A stretch of 64,000 nt of DNA, from positions 1,302,001-1,366,000 of the forward strand of contig NZ_LT629702.1 in the NCBI RefSeq assembly GCF_900103345.1, in the 5' to 3' direction. Source of the DNA: Pseudomonas azotoformans. GTDB lineage: Bacteria > Pseudomonadota > Gammaproteobacteria > Pseudomonadales > Pseudomonadaceae. Positions 19,615 through 27,447 of the stretch are shown here, in pieces. Position 1 is the first letter of the stretch; the number at the start of each line of letters is the position of its first letter. Both the position numbers and the translations under genes were made by a program. Below the pieces are notes generated by a model. That model ran no database searches. It was not told the DNA's origin and saw only the letters and a list, made by a program, of their open reading frames with translations.

Positions 19615-19764
19615 TTTGACTGGGCTCTAGGACGGTATTTTCAGGCAGAAAAACTTCAAATATGCCCCCAATGTTGCCCCCACTTGAACCGGGCGTGCGA
19701 GCGATCGCGACTGGCGATTTTCTGACAGAGATCCAGTTGGATTCGGATGGCTATCAGTGGATCT
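19615..19764. repeat. Long direct repeat A (partner at 30918-31063)
   Basis: Roughly 150 bases, about 80 per cent identical and in the same orientation as 30918-31063. It contains two TGCCCCC motifs ten bases apart and the shared block GCGAGCGATCGCGA. No gene is recognised inside. Both copies sit at the edge of truncated genes, so they look like the ends or footprints of an inserted element. Confidence 0.75.
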
Positions 19765-19787
19765 CCACATTACGTTGGATTGTTTGG

Positions 19788-20036
19788 CCTCGGTTTTGTC
19801 CCGCATCGGCACGTGAGGTTCTATGTCCTTTTCCTCCACCATCCAGGCCAACATCGGCGCTGTACCGTACTCGGTATCGCCGATGAGGCGTTGCGGCTTG
19901 ATGTCGAACTGCGCTTCAACCCGATCGATCACGTCTTGGTGCTCTCGATGTTGGCGCTGATGCGATTTTGACCCAAGCCGCCGGAAGTCATTGACCCATT
20001 CGAATACTCGGCAATCATGACCTTGCTTGGGATTCC
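19788..20036 (-). pseudogene. IS1182-like transposase fragment
   Basis: Minus-strand codons read SMTSGGLGQNRISANIESTKT, then after a one-base frame change MIDRVEAQFDIKPQRL, IGDTEYGTAPMLAWMVEEKD and IEPHVP. This matches the catalytic middle of IS1182-type transposases (GDTAYGTA carries a DDE Asp). Both ends are missing. It differs from the intact transposase at 20638-22074 and so is an older insertion. Confidence 0.68.
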
Positions 20037-20118
20037 AGAGGCTGTAAATGGGTCAGATAAATCAGTAACCTGCGTCAAAATCGCATCCAGATACCGGCAC
20101 AAGTTTAGGCGAGCCGTA

Positions 20119-20358
20119 ATGACACTTTCCAAAGGCAATATCATAAAGCTGATCGAGGTTGACCAAACAAAGGTAGTGCTCTCTGATTGGCTGAACCCCC
20201 GGGAGGCGGCTCCTGGAGATATCGCGGAGGTGGAAGCGATTTCGATGGATGAGGCTGGATGTATCGTTCGCTTGCTGTGCGAGTCACATGCAGGATCTCT
20301 CGAATGGAGAGCTTCATATTTTGAGGCTGGATTGACCTATGAGGTGCTTCATAGCTAG
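20119..20358 (+). CDS. Small hypothetical protein, 79 aa
   Basis: Possible small gene starting MTLSKGNIIKLIEVDQTKVV and ending LTYEVLHS, with AGGCGA nine bases before the ATG. Acidic, no membrane segment, no signal peptide, no domain recognised. The frame stays open upstream but those codons overlap the old transposase fragment. It lies between IS remnants, so it may be cargo or leftover. Function unknown. Confidence 0.4.
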   Translation: MTLSKGNIIKLIEVDQTKVVLSDWLNPREAAPGDIAEVEAISMDEAGCIVRLLCESHAGSLEWRASYFEAGLTYEVLHS

Positions 20359-20578
20359 CCCAATGATGTCCGCTGTTGAATGTCTGTTCAGGGCCGATTT
20401 CCACCTATCGCCACAGTCAGCTTGGGGTCGTTTGCGGCCTGTCGCGATGGGCAGAAAACGACCCAGGCTGTGTGAAAACGCGCTAAATGCGTCGAAAACA
20501 GTGAGTCGCGAGGGTTGCCTGTGGAATCAGTGGGCGGAAGTGCGAATTACCTTAGTCAGCTACATAGACGTTCGTAAT

Positions 20579-20610
20579 GCCGTTTGGGCCGCGTCAGCGG
20601 CCCAAACGGC
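20579..20610. terminator. Perfect 14-bp hairpin after the transposase gene
   Basis: GCCGTTTGGGCCGC and its exact complement flank a four-base loop, 27 bases past the transposase stop. No T run follows on the minus strand. Such hairpins near IS ends often block read-through or act in transposition; which applies here is not shown. The 20359-20637 gap otherwise contains only the inverted-repeat end at 20462. Confidence 0.55.
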
Positions 20611-20637
20611 TACTCACCGGCGAGCAAGCGGCTGGAT

Positions 20638-22074
20638 TCACGCCCTGATCGCCTCAAGCAGTCCTGCGACGCCGAAGATGCTCATCATTCGTTTGAGGTT
20701 GTAGGCGAGCACGTGAAGGCTCATTTCGGTACTTACCCGCGGAAGTGTTTTGGTCAGGAAGTGGGTGGCTCCCATCCAATATTTGAGCGTTCCAAAAGGA
20801 TGCTCAACGGTCTGTCGACGAACCCTCATCATCGCTGGATCATGTTCTAGCCGAACCTGCATCGCGTCGACTACCGCCTCATGTTCCCAGCGCTTCACCC
20901 GGCGCTCCTTACCCGTCGTACATTGCTTTTGCATTGAGCAGGACTGGCAGCCCGAGAAGTAGTAACAATGCAATAACATGCCGTCTTCCATCGACGAATG
21001 CCGCCTGGTTAGAAACTGTCCCGCAGGGCATCGATACTCGTCCGACGCAATCAGATAAATGAAATCCTGCTTGCCGAATCTGCCTTCGGCTTTGCTGCCA
21101 GATGTGAGGGGTTTCGGTACGTAGGTAGTGATGCCGGCTTGCTCGCAAGCAAGGATTTCCAGACCTTTGTAATAGCCTCGGTCGGCCACCACTGTCAGCG
21201 ATTCAGCCTCGATTTCTTCACGCGCCTGGTTCGCCATATTGCTCAGTTGCCCACGATCATTACCCACTTTGGTCACCTCATGGGCAATGATCAGATGGTG
21301 TTTGTCATCGACAGCTGTTTGTACGTTGTAGCCAACGGTTCCGGTGCCTCGGCCGCTCGTGGCCATTGAGCGTGCATCTGGGTCTGTGAGGGAGATCTGC
21401 TGGTCTAGACTTTCGTGGAGCTGCGCCTCGATTTCCTTGAGTTTCTGCATCTGCTTTTTCAGTGTTTCTATCTTTTCTTTAAGCCGCTCTGCTTTGGCCT
21501 CGGCCACTTCGGGCGTGGCCCGATCCGCCGAATCCATCGCCGCCAGATAGCGATCAATGCTCTGCTCAATCTGCTGCATGCGTGCCTTCACCTTGCCCTG
21601 AGTGAAGTTGCGGTCGCGACTATTGACGGCTTTGAATTTGCTGCCGTCGATGGCGATGATCGACTGAGAGAAGAGATTGAGGTTGCGGCAAAGAACTACG
21701 AACTGGCGGCATACGCTGCGAATGGCTTTGCCGTTGTCTTTGCGAAAGTCGGCAATGGTTTTGAAGTCCGGAGCCAAACGCCCCGTTAGCCACATCAACT
21801 CGACGTTGCGCTCGGCCTCACGCTCAAGTCGGCGGCTGGACTGAATCCGATTGAGATAGCCGTAGATATAGATCTTCAGCAACACCGCTGGGTGGTAGGC
21901 CGGACGACCCGTTGCGGCAGGATCGACGCCCCCAAAACCAAGTGCGCCCAGGTCGAGTTCATCGACGAAAACGTCGACCACTCGGACTGAGTTTTCTTCG
22001 GCTACGTAATCGTCCAGACACTCCGGCAGCAAGGTGACTTGCGTCCGAGCCTCACCTTCAATAAATCGCTTCAT
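20638..22074 (-). CDS. IS1182-family transposase
   Basis: DDE transposase of 478 residues, apparently intact. The N-terminal domain has RPAYHPAVLLKIYIYGYLN and RRLEREAERNVELMWLTG; the catalytic core has AIDGSKFKAVNS, a coiled-coil insertion rich in Lys/Glu at about 165-220, then TVVADRGYYKGLEI and, near the end, RRQTVEHPFGTLKYWMG with the expected Glu. A cysteine cluster (CHYYFSGCQSCSMQKQC-like) precedes the last block, as in this family. It moves its own element by cut-and-paste. A hairpin and a 19-bp inverted repeat follow downstream. Confidence 0.93.
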   Translation of the reverse strand: MKRFIEGEARTQVTLLPECLDDYVAEENSVRVVDVFVDELDLGALGFGGVDPAATGRPAYHPAVLLKIYIYGYLNRIQSSRRLEREAERNVELMWLTGRLAPDFKTIADFRKDNGKAIRSVCRQFVVLCRNLNLFSQSIIAIDGSKFKAVNSRDRNFTQGKVKARMQQIEQSIDRYLAAMDSADRATPEVAEAKAERLKEKIETLKKQMQKLKEIEAQLHESLDQQISLTDPDARSMATSGRGTGTVGYNVQTAVDDKHHLIIAHEVTKVGNDRGQLSNMANQAREEIEAESLTVVADRGYYKGLEILACEQAGITTYVPKPLTSGSKAEGRFGKQDFIYLIASDEYRCPAGQFLTRRHSSMEDGMLLHCYYFSGCQSCSMQKQCTTGKERRVKRWEHEAVVDAMQVRLEHDPAMMRVRRQTVEHPFGTLKYWMGATHFLTKTLPRVSTEMSLHVLAYNLKRMMSIFGVAGLLEAIRA

Positions 22075-22146
22075 GATCGCCCCCGCTACGATCTCGACGA
22101 AAGAAGTTTAGACAAGCCAAGACCATTTCACCCTGTCTGGTTTGAA

Positions 22147-22168
22147 AGCGCCTCCTGGTGGAGGCGCC
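22147..22168 (-). terminator. Terminator hairpin after the HisRS-like gene
   Basis: GCGCCTCC and GGAGGCGC form a perfect 8-bp stem with a four-base loop; on the minus strand it is followed by TTTC. It lies 8 bases past the stop of the synthetase-like gene, showing that the gene's short C-terminus is its natural end rather than a truncation. Confidence 0.7.
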
Positions 22169-22175
22169 TTAAAGA

Positions 22176-22824
22176 TCACAGACTCCGAGTCATTCCTGAG
22201 GCCAGCACCAACCGGTCAAGTCCGATGCCGAACCCAGCTCCTTCTCGATAGGCACCGCCGCCGACAACTTGTTGTTGTGCGCCCAATACGGGACAACGCA
22301 CCTCGAAGCCATTCCCCTCAAGGTAATAACTTAGTCCACGCTTCACTGCGAGACTGAGTTCATATTCCAGTCCCAGCGAATCAAGAAAGCCAGTGCAAAT
22401 TGTTTGGCTACGCGCCAAAGCCTGTGCTGGTGTGGGACTAAGAATTTCGAGTCCCAGTTGAGTGAATTCGCGATAACGACCAGCTTGGGGTCGTTCATAC
22501 CGGTAACATCGCGCCACATAGAAAAACATCGCTTCTTCTCGTGACCCGAGAAGCACATCGTTGCGCTCCTGAAAGAGCGCGGTTGCTTCTGGGATGAGGC
22601 AACAAGGACGTCCGGCCTTGTCATTGAAGGCCCACATTTGTCCGATAATTTCACTCCCGCCGGTTTTCTCAATAAAAGTGTCCTGGCCCCATAGCGCAGG
22701 AACTATGGCCTCTTCAGCCCCGGCATTGATGAAGATAGCTCCGAAAACGGCCTTCTATCTCACGCATGATTGCAGCTTCTTTCCCAGTCACTATTCGAGT
22801 TCCACGAAGCATAGTCATTTTCAT
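22176..22824 (-). pseudogene. Minimal histidyl-tRNA-synthetase-like gene with a 2-base frameshift
   Basis: From the ATG at 22824 (GGAG five bases before) the minus strand reads MKMTMLRGTRIVTGKEAAIM, matching a HisRS N-terminus, then loses frame near 22750. In the next frame it continues AVFGAIFINAGAEEAIVPAL, FNDKAGRPCCLIPEATALFQ, motif 2 (CYRYERPQAGRYREFTQLGL), KRGLSYYLEGNGFEV and motif 3 (GAGFGIGLDRLVLA). Restoring two bases gives about 216 residues: a class II catalytic core with the usual insertion between motif 2 and the RGLSYY block removed, and no anticodon-binding domain. That is far shorter than HisRS (about 430) or HisZ (about 390). Role unknown; a histidine-binding or amino-acid-activating enzyme is possible. 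The upstream histidine attenuator ties it to histidine supply. The frameshift may be real decay or a sequencing error. Confidence 0.7.
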
Positions 22825-22849
22825 AATCTCCAAATTACAGGCAATAAAA

Positions 22850-22868
22850 AAGGCGCCATTGGCGCCTT
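22850..22868 (-). terminator. Attenuator terminator upstream of the HisRS-like gene
   Basis: On the minus strand AAGGCGCC, a three-base loop and GGCGCCTT are followed by a T run and ATT: a textbook intrinsic terminator. It lies 19 bases after the leader-peptide stop and 26 bases before the gene's ATG, so it must be bypassed for expression. GGTGCC just after the leader's His codons could pair with GGCGCC and form an anti-terminator. Confidence 0.8.
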
Positions 22869-22887
22869 GGTTTGGTTCACTGAGTGG

Positions 22888-22995
22888 TCAGAATCGATGT
22901 TTCGAACTCTGATTAATCGATGAGCGTACGCAACCGCGGCACCCTGAGCGAGGTCCGTGATGATGATGGCGATTGCTTGGAATAAATTGAGTCAT
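22888..22995 (-). CDS. Histidine-rich leader peptide (attenuator), 35 aa
   Basis: Short frame MTQFIPSNRHHHHGPRSG and on to SSKHRF, with four consecutive His codons (10-13). AAGGAT lies 5-11 bases before the ATG, a good ribosome-binding site. Position, His run and the following intrinsic terminator match the layout of his-operon leaders, in which ribosome stalling at His codons for lack of charged tRNA-His opens the downstream genes. A weak promoter (TTGTCA, 17 bases, TAGGCG) precedes it. Here it controls a synthetase-like gene instead of hisG. The function is inferred from layout only. Confidence 0.72.
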   Translation of the reverse strand: MTQFIPSNRHHHHGPRSGCRGCVRSSINQSSKHRF

Positions 22996-23500
22996 AGCGA
23001 ATCCTTGCACAAAAGCGGGAGCGCCTACAAGCCACCGCATTTTTTGACAAACCGGCGACGCGTCCCACCGAAGCCGTTTTCACACAGCCTGGGCCGATAG
23101 CTGCCGTCCACAAATGACTGCTTTCGGCCATAGGGAGTATGACGGGACTCCAGTAGAGCGGTCTGTAGGGCGCGGACGAAATCGCTAGGGTGCGGCGTCG
23201 TCTTGGCATCGCCCACGCCGTAGCCACGGGTGAACAATCAGGCTTGAAAATCGCAGCGTTCGATGTGGCCACCTGCGGTGTCGTGAACGTCCGTAAAAGG
23301 GCGGATTTCCAAAAGTCGAGACAGCGAAGTCAGCCAGACGGCAACAATGTGATCCTGCTTTTTTTGTTAGATCTGAGTCTGTTTTTAACGGGGCGACGCT
23401 CTATAGACTGTATATCCGACGCACAAGTGGACAGTGATCGGCCCGCTACTGTTTCTGGCTCTCTGAAGACCGGACGAATCGAGAGTCTTCAGGAATCACC
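22996..23500. other. Non-coding junction before the diguanylate cyclase gene
   Basis: Holds the presumed leader promoter, the right 19-bp inverted repeat, and at 23161-23188 the last codons of a DsbA-like gene (GRGRNR and stop) similar to the end of the gene at 26810-27349. No intact gene is seen. An 80-base stretch before 23500 probably carries the promoter of the next gene. Confidence 0.55.
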
Positions 23501-25741
23501 ATGAATCCTCGTCCAAGTTTTCAGAGCAAGACCTTCCACCAATCGCAACGTGACATTCTCGGCATGATTGCGACCGATCAGCATCTGGGCGATGTACTCT
23601 GCGCCATCTGCCAGATGCTCGACACACAGACTCCCGAAACCTACTGCTCTATCTTGCTGGCGGATGCCGAGGGCAAACACTTGCTTAACGGCGCGGCACC
23701 CGGCCTGCCGACCGAGTACAGCGAGGCGATAGATGGCATGGCCATTGGTCCGCAGGAAGGGACCTGCGGCACCGCGGCGTTCCGGCGCGAGCTTGTGGTC
23801 ACTGAAGACATCGCCCGGGACCCGAACTGGGACCGTTTCCGCAGCTTGGCGCTGGGGCATAACCTGCATTCCTGCTGGTCTGTCCCCTTGCTCTCCCATC
23901 AAGGAACGGTGTTGGGGACATTTGCCCTGTACCAAAAGAGCATCCATGCGCCGGACGAGGCGCAGATTCAACAACTGGTTTTTGCCGCGCAACTGGCCGT
24001 CATTGCGATCCGTCATGAGCGTGACGGTCGGCGATTGGAGGAGAGCGAACAACGTTTTCGTTCATTGTTCACCTATAACCCCAACCCGGTGTTCGCCCTC
24101 GATCTGGCCGGCAACATCCAGAGCGTCAATCCTGCAGGCCTGAAGCTGAAACCGCACACGGCCGTCAATTTCATTGGTCATCACTTTTCCCATCTGGTTC
24201 TCGATGAGGATCTGCAACGGGTTAGTCAGCATTTTTGCGCAGCCCGTGCCGGAGCGCCTCAGCGCTTCGAGGCACAGCTTCGCGACGAAAGTGAGCAACT
24301 GTTGACCATGGATATCTCCAACCTGCCCATCATGGTCAACGGAGAAATCGTCGGAGTATTCGGCATTGCCCGGGATATCAGCGCGCAGAAACATTTCGAA
24401 CGCGAATTGAGCTTCAACGCCAGCCATGACCGGCTTACCGGTTTGCTTAACCGTGTTTCGCTTGAAGAGCGACTGGTTCTGGATTGCCACATCAGTCGTC
24501 GGCGTAATCGGCGGCTCGCGGTGATGTGCATTGATCTGGATGGATTCAAATCCATCAACGATTCGATCGGGCATTTCTTTGGCGATCAGGTGCTGATCGA
24601 AGTGGCGCAACGTATGACCCAGCAAGTTCGTCCCGGTGACACCATCGTGCGCATGGGCGGTGACGAATTCATTGTGCTCCTGCCTGACCTGCTGCGTGAC
24701 GAGGACGTTGTACCCGTAGCCGAGCGCCTGATGGCGAGCATTGCCAGACCCTACTGCATCCAGGGTATTGACCTGCATGTGAGTGCAAGCGTCGGCATCA
24801 CCCTGAGCGATGGTTACATCGAGCAGCCGATGCAACTGATTCAGCAGGCGGACATGGCCATGTACAAAGCCAAGCAGGAAGGGCGCAACAACTTTCAGTG
24901 GTACACCAGCGACCTCAATCAACGTTTTTGCGAGCACGCGAGCCTGCGCAATGACTTGCAAAAGGCTATCGAAACTCAATCCTTCCAGCTGCATTATCAA
25001 CCGCAGATAGACGCACGCACGGGGCAGGTGGTCGGGATCGAAGCCTTGCTGCGCTGGGAGCATCCGGAAAAGGGATTTATCTCACCAGCGGTGTTTGTAA
25101 CAGTGGCTGAAGACAGTGGTCAGATCATCCCGCTGAGCCTTTGGGTACTCGATACGGCCTGCGCGCAGTTGCGTCAACTGGGCGAGCAGGGCATCACAGG
25201 CATCTCGATGGCCGTGAATATTTCGCCGATGCATTTCCAGCGTGGGCAGTTCGTCGAGTGTATACAGGCAGTGCTAAACAGGTACGAACTTAGCGCCGGG
25301 CAGTTGGAACTGGAGATTACCGAGTCGCTCCTGTTGCATAACGTTGAGCAGGCGATCGACACGTTGCACCAGCTCAAGGCTCTAGGTGTACGCATTGCGC
25401 TCGATGATTTCGGCACCGGTTATTCCAGCCTCAGCTACCTCAAGCGCTTACCCATCGACAAAATCAAGATTGACCGTTCTTTCATCCGGGATATCGCTTC
25501 CGACCATCACGATGCCGCGATCACCCAAGGCATTATTTCCATGGCCCATCACCTCAGCCTGACGGTGGTCGCCGAAGGTGTGGAAACCAAGTCTCAAGTG
25601 GACTTTCTCAAGGGCGGTCGCTGCGATGTTTTTCAGGGGTATTACTTTGCTAAACCGATGCCCTATGCTGACCTCGAAGCCTTCCTAAGCCTTCGCGCGT
25701 CCCGGTCCCTGACGCCCGATCTTGTCTATTCCGAAGTTTGA
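23501..25741 (+). CDS. GAF-PAS-GGDEF-EAL cyclic-di-GMP protein
   Basis: Soluble signalling protein of 746 residues that can both make and degrade cyclic-di-GMP. A GAF domain (about 28-170), a PAS domain (about 185-300), a GGDEF domain with intact signature RMGGDEFIVLL at about 385, and an EAL domain with GIEALLRWEHP at about 512, DDFGTGYSSLSYLKRLPIDK and KIDRSFI follow in order. Both catalytic signatures are complete, so either activity may dominate. No membrane segment, so the signal is probably cytosolic. It stands alone between remnants; a promoter is expected just upstream. It likely influences the switch between motile and attached life. Confidence 0.94.
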   Translation: MNPRPSFQSKTFHQSQRDILGMIATDQHLGDVLCAICQMLDTQTPETYCSILLADAEGKHLLNGAAPGLPTEYSEAIDGMAIGPQEGTCGTAAFRRELVVTEDIARDPNWDRFRSLALGHNLHSCWSVPLLSHQGTVLGTFALYQKSIHAPDEAQIQQLVFAAQLAVIAIRHERDGRRLEESEQRFRSLFTYNPNPVFALDLAGNIQSVNPAGLKLKPHTAVNFIGHHFSHLVLDEDLQRVSQHFCAARAGAPQRFEAQLRDESEQLLTMDISNLPIMVNGEIVGVFGIARDISAQKHFERELSFNASHDRLTGLLNRVSLEERLVLDCHISRRRNRRLAVMCIDLDGFKSINDSIGHFFGDQVLIEVAQRMTQQVRPGDTIVRMGGDEFIVLLPDLLRDEDVVPVAERLMASIARPYCIQGIDLHVSASVGITLSDGYIEQPMQLIQQADMAMYKAKQEGRNNFQWYTSDLNQRFCEHASLRNDLQKAIETQSFQLHYQPQIDARTGQVVGIEALLRWEHPEKGFISPAVFVTVAEDSGQIIPLSLWVLDTACAQLRQLGEQGITGISMAVNISPMHFQRGQFVECIQAVLNRYELSAGQLELEITESLLLHNVEQAIDTLHQLKALGVRIALDDFGTGYSSLSYLKRLPIDKIKIDRSFIRDIASDHHDAAITQGIISMAHHLSLTVVAEGVETKSQVDFLKGGRCDVFQGYYFAKPMPYADLEAFLSLRASRSLTPDLVYSEV

Positions 25742-26255
25742 AAAGGCGAATCTTCAGATTCGAACGAGTCCGGTTGCCCTGAACCACACTTCAGTTGCCA
25801 CTTAGGTCCTGGAGCGTTCCTGTTGAGCGCTTCAGATCTTTTGCCGGGTCCAGAAGCGTTTGGGAAACTGAGCGCTTTAGACCCAAGCTCTGCTCAACAC
25901 GCCTGGCCGTGGACGCATTAAGCGCGTGACTGTTGTTGGCACTGGAGGGTACCGAAAATTCGTTCAGCTACTACGGCAAGCGTCATCAACGACTATAGTC
26001 ATTGGTGAGCCAGAGCGAATCTGACCATTCCCCTGCCAACCTGGCCTAATCCAATTCCGCGATTACACGGCGGATCTTCTTGTGTTCCTTGATGCGGAAC
26101 GTGAACGTTTCGCTGCCGAAATCACTCAGGCTCAGGCTGAGATCGAGGCAGCGTTGTCTTTTTTTGAACCCCTTGATGGTGGATGAAGTTATCCCGCCAG
26201 GCACGTCGCATCCCACTGAGCACGTCCCAACCACCCATCTATCAAGGTTCAAGCA
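25742..26255. other. Gene-poor gap with an unidentified minus-strand gene tail
   Basis: No complete gene. The minus strand from about 26180 to 26046 reads LSLSDFGSETFTFRIKEHKK and then IRRVIAELD and stop, which looks like the end of a protein, but I do not recognise the family. A small inverted repeat (CGAATC/GATTCG) at 25747-25762 follows the cyclase gene. The peroxiredoxin promoter must lie in the last 200 bases. Confidence 0.35.
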
Positions 26256-26798
26256 ATGAACACTTTAGAGTTCGATGATGCACAAAAAACCAATGGCGAC
26301 CTGGTTCAGGGTCCGCTGCCGGCCGGTACTGTCGCGCCCGACTTCACTCTTCACGCAACCCCTGATCAACAGTTGTCGCTGCGTGAGCTAAAGGGAAACC
26401 CCGTGATACTGGCGTTTTATCCCGCTGACTGGACTTCGGTGTGTGGTGACCAACTGACCTTGTACAACCAGTTGCTACCCACATTCAGAGAATACGGTGC
26501 GGCGCTACTGGGTATCTCGGTTGACAGCGCCTGGTGTCATCAGGCCTTTGCCAAAGATCGGAATTTTCACTTCAGCCTGCTGGCCGATTTCGAGCCCAAA
26601 GGGGCGGTGGCACGACAGTATGGAGCGTACGAATCCCAGCTCGGAGTTTGTAAGAGGGCACTGTTCGTGATTGACAAGGAGGGGGTGGTCGCCTGGAGCT
26701 ACGTCTCACCAATGGCAATCAACCCTGGGGCGGACGGCATTCTGGATGCGCTGGATGCTCTGGCGAATTCGCCACAAAGCACGCCAATCAAAAATTAA
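26256..26798 (+). CDS. Peroxiredoxin (AhpC/TSA family)
   Basis: Thiol peroxidase of 180 residues that reduces hydrogen peroxide or organic peroxides. The thioredoxin fold starts APDFTLHATPDQQLSLRELK; the peroxidatic Cys is Cys63 in YPADWTSVCGDQL. Cys94 (SAWCHQAF) and Cys132 (LGVCKRALFVID) are further cysteines, the latter possibly resolving. The N-terminal ~20 residues are extra to the core. It is followed after 11 bases by a DsbA-like gene, which may act as its electron donor. Cytoplasmic, as no signal peptide is present. Confidence 0.92.
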   Translation: MNTLEFDDAQKTNGDLVQGPLPAGTVAPDFTLHATPDQQLSLRELKGNPVILAFYPADWTSVCGDQLTLYNQLLPTFREYGAALLGISVDSAWCHQAFAKDRNFHFSLLADFEPKGAVARQYGAYESQLGVCKRALFVIDKEGVVAWSYVSPMAINPGADGILDALDALANSPQSTPIKN

Positions 26799-26809
26799 CA
26801 GGTGATTAC

Positions 26810-27349
26810 ATGGCCACTCTCAAAGTCCCGGTAAGTGCCAACGACCATCGTCAGGGAAGTGCGCATGCCAAGGTCACCTTGGTGGAATTTGGCGACTATG
26901 AATGTCCCTATTGCGGTGAAGCGTATTGGATGGTCAAGAATCTGCAGCAGCATTTTCGCGATGATTTGCTGTTCGTGTTCCGTAACTTTCCTCTGACCAC
27001 CGCTCACCCGCATGCGCTGGGTGCAGCGGTCACCGCGGAGTATGCCGGGAGTCGAGGGTTCTTCTGGGAGGCTCACGACGAATTGTATGAAAATCAGGAT
27101 CGATTGGGTCTGCCGCTGTATCGCGCCATTGTTCTAAAGCACGGCCTTTCCAGCGAAGAACTTGACGTTGCCGTGCGAGAGGACACTTACCTCCCCAAAA
27201 TACAATCCGACTTCAATGGCGGTGTACGCAGCGGCGTGAACGGTACTCCGGCGTTTTACTTTGACGGGCTTCGCTATGACGGGGTCCCAGAGTTCAACGA
27301 GATGAGTCAGATGATTGAGCTTCTGTTAGTGCGCGGACGAAATCGCTAG
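26810..27349 (+). CDS. DsbA-like thioredoxin-fold protein, cytoplasmic
   Basis: Thiol-disulphide oxidoreductase of 179 residues with Cys32-Pro-Tyr-Cys35 in DYECPYCGEAYWMVKN and the cis-Pro region GVNGTPAFYFDGLRYDG. The helical insertion of the DsbA family is present, but there is no signal peptide, so it acts in the cytosol. It is similar to the stand-alone thioredoxin domains found near peroxiredoxins or fused to NhaA antiporters. It overlaps in operon with the peroxiredoxin gene upstream. Fragments of a second such gene lie at 23161-23188 and 29105-29182, so this family has been duplicated and lost locally. Confidence 0.9.
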   Translation: MATLKVPVSANDHRQGSAHAKVTLVEFGDYECPYCGEAYWMVKNLQQHFRDDLLFVFRNFPLTTAHPHALGAAVTAEYAGSRGFFWEAHDELYENQDRLGLPLYRAIVLKHGLSSEELDVAVREDTYLPKIQSDFNGGVRSGVNGTPAFYFDGLRYDGVPEFNEMSQMIELLLVRGRNR

Positions 27350-27447
27350 ATAGTCAAATCGGCCTGGCATCACCCACATCAGAGCCGAGGGCAAACCAGC
27401 GTTAGCTTCCTTCTACAGTAAAGAGGTGGACACGGAGCCGGCAACTA

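Larger units (their letters stand above)
20462..23093. mobile_element. Possible transposable unit bounded by perfect 19-bp inverted repeats
   Basis: CCCAGGCTGTGTGAAAACG at 20462-20480 recurs as its exact complement at 23075-23093. Between them lie the IS1182-type transposase, the histidyl-tRNA-synthetase-like gene and its leader, all on the minus strand. No matching inverted repeat is seen between the transposase start (22074) and the synthetase-like gene, where an ordinary IS would end. Either the synthetase-like gene is a passenger, or two partial IS copies happen to flank it. Target-site duplications were not identified. Confidence 0.42.

Noticed and set aside
19627..19764. Direct repeats A and B as integrase attachment sites of a specific phage or island
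   Set aside because: The double TGCCCCC motif is suggestive of sequence near some integrase genes, but no integrase or tRNA gene is present in the window, so the stronger claim was dropped.
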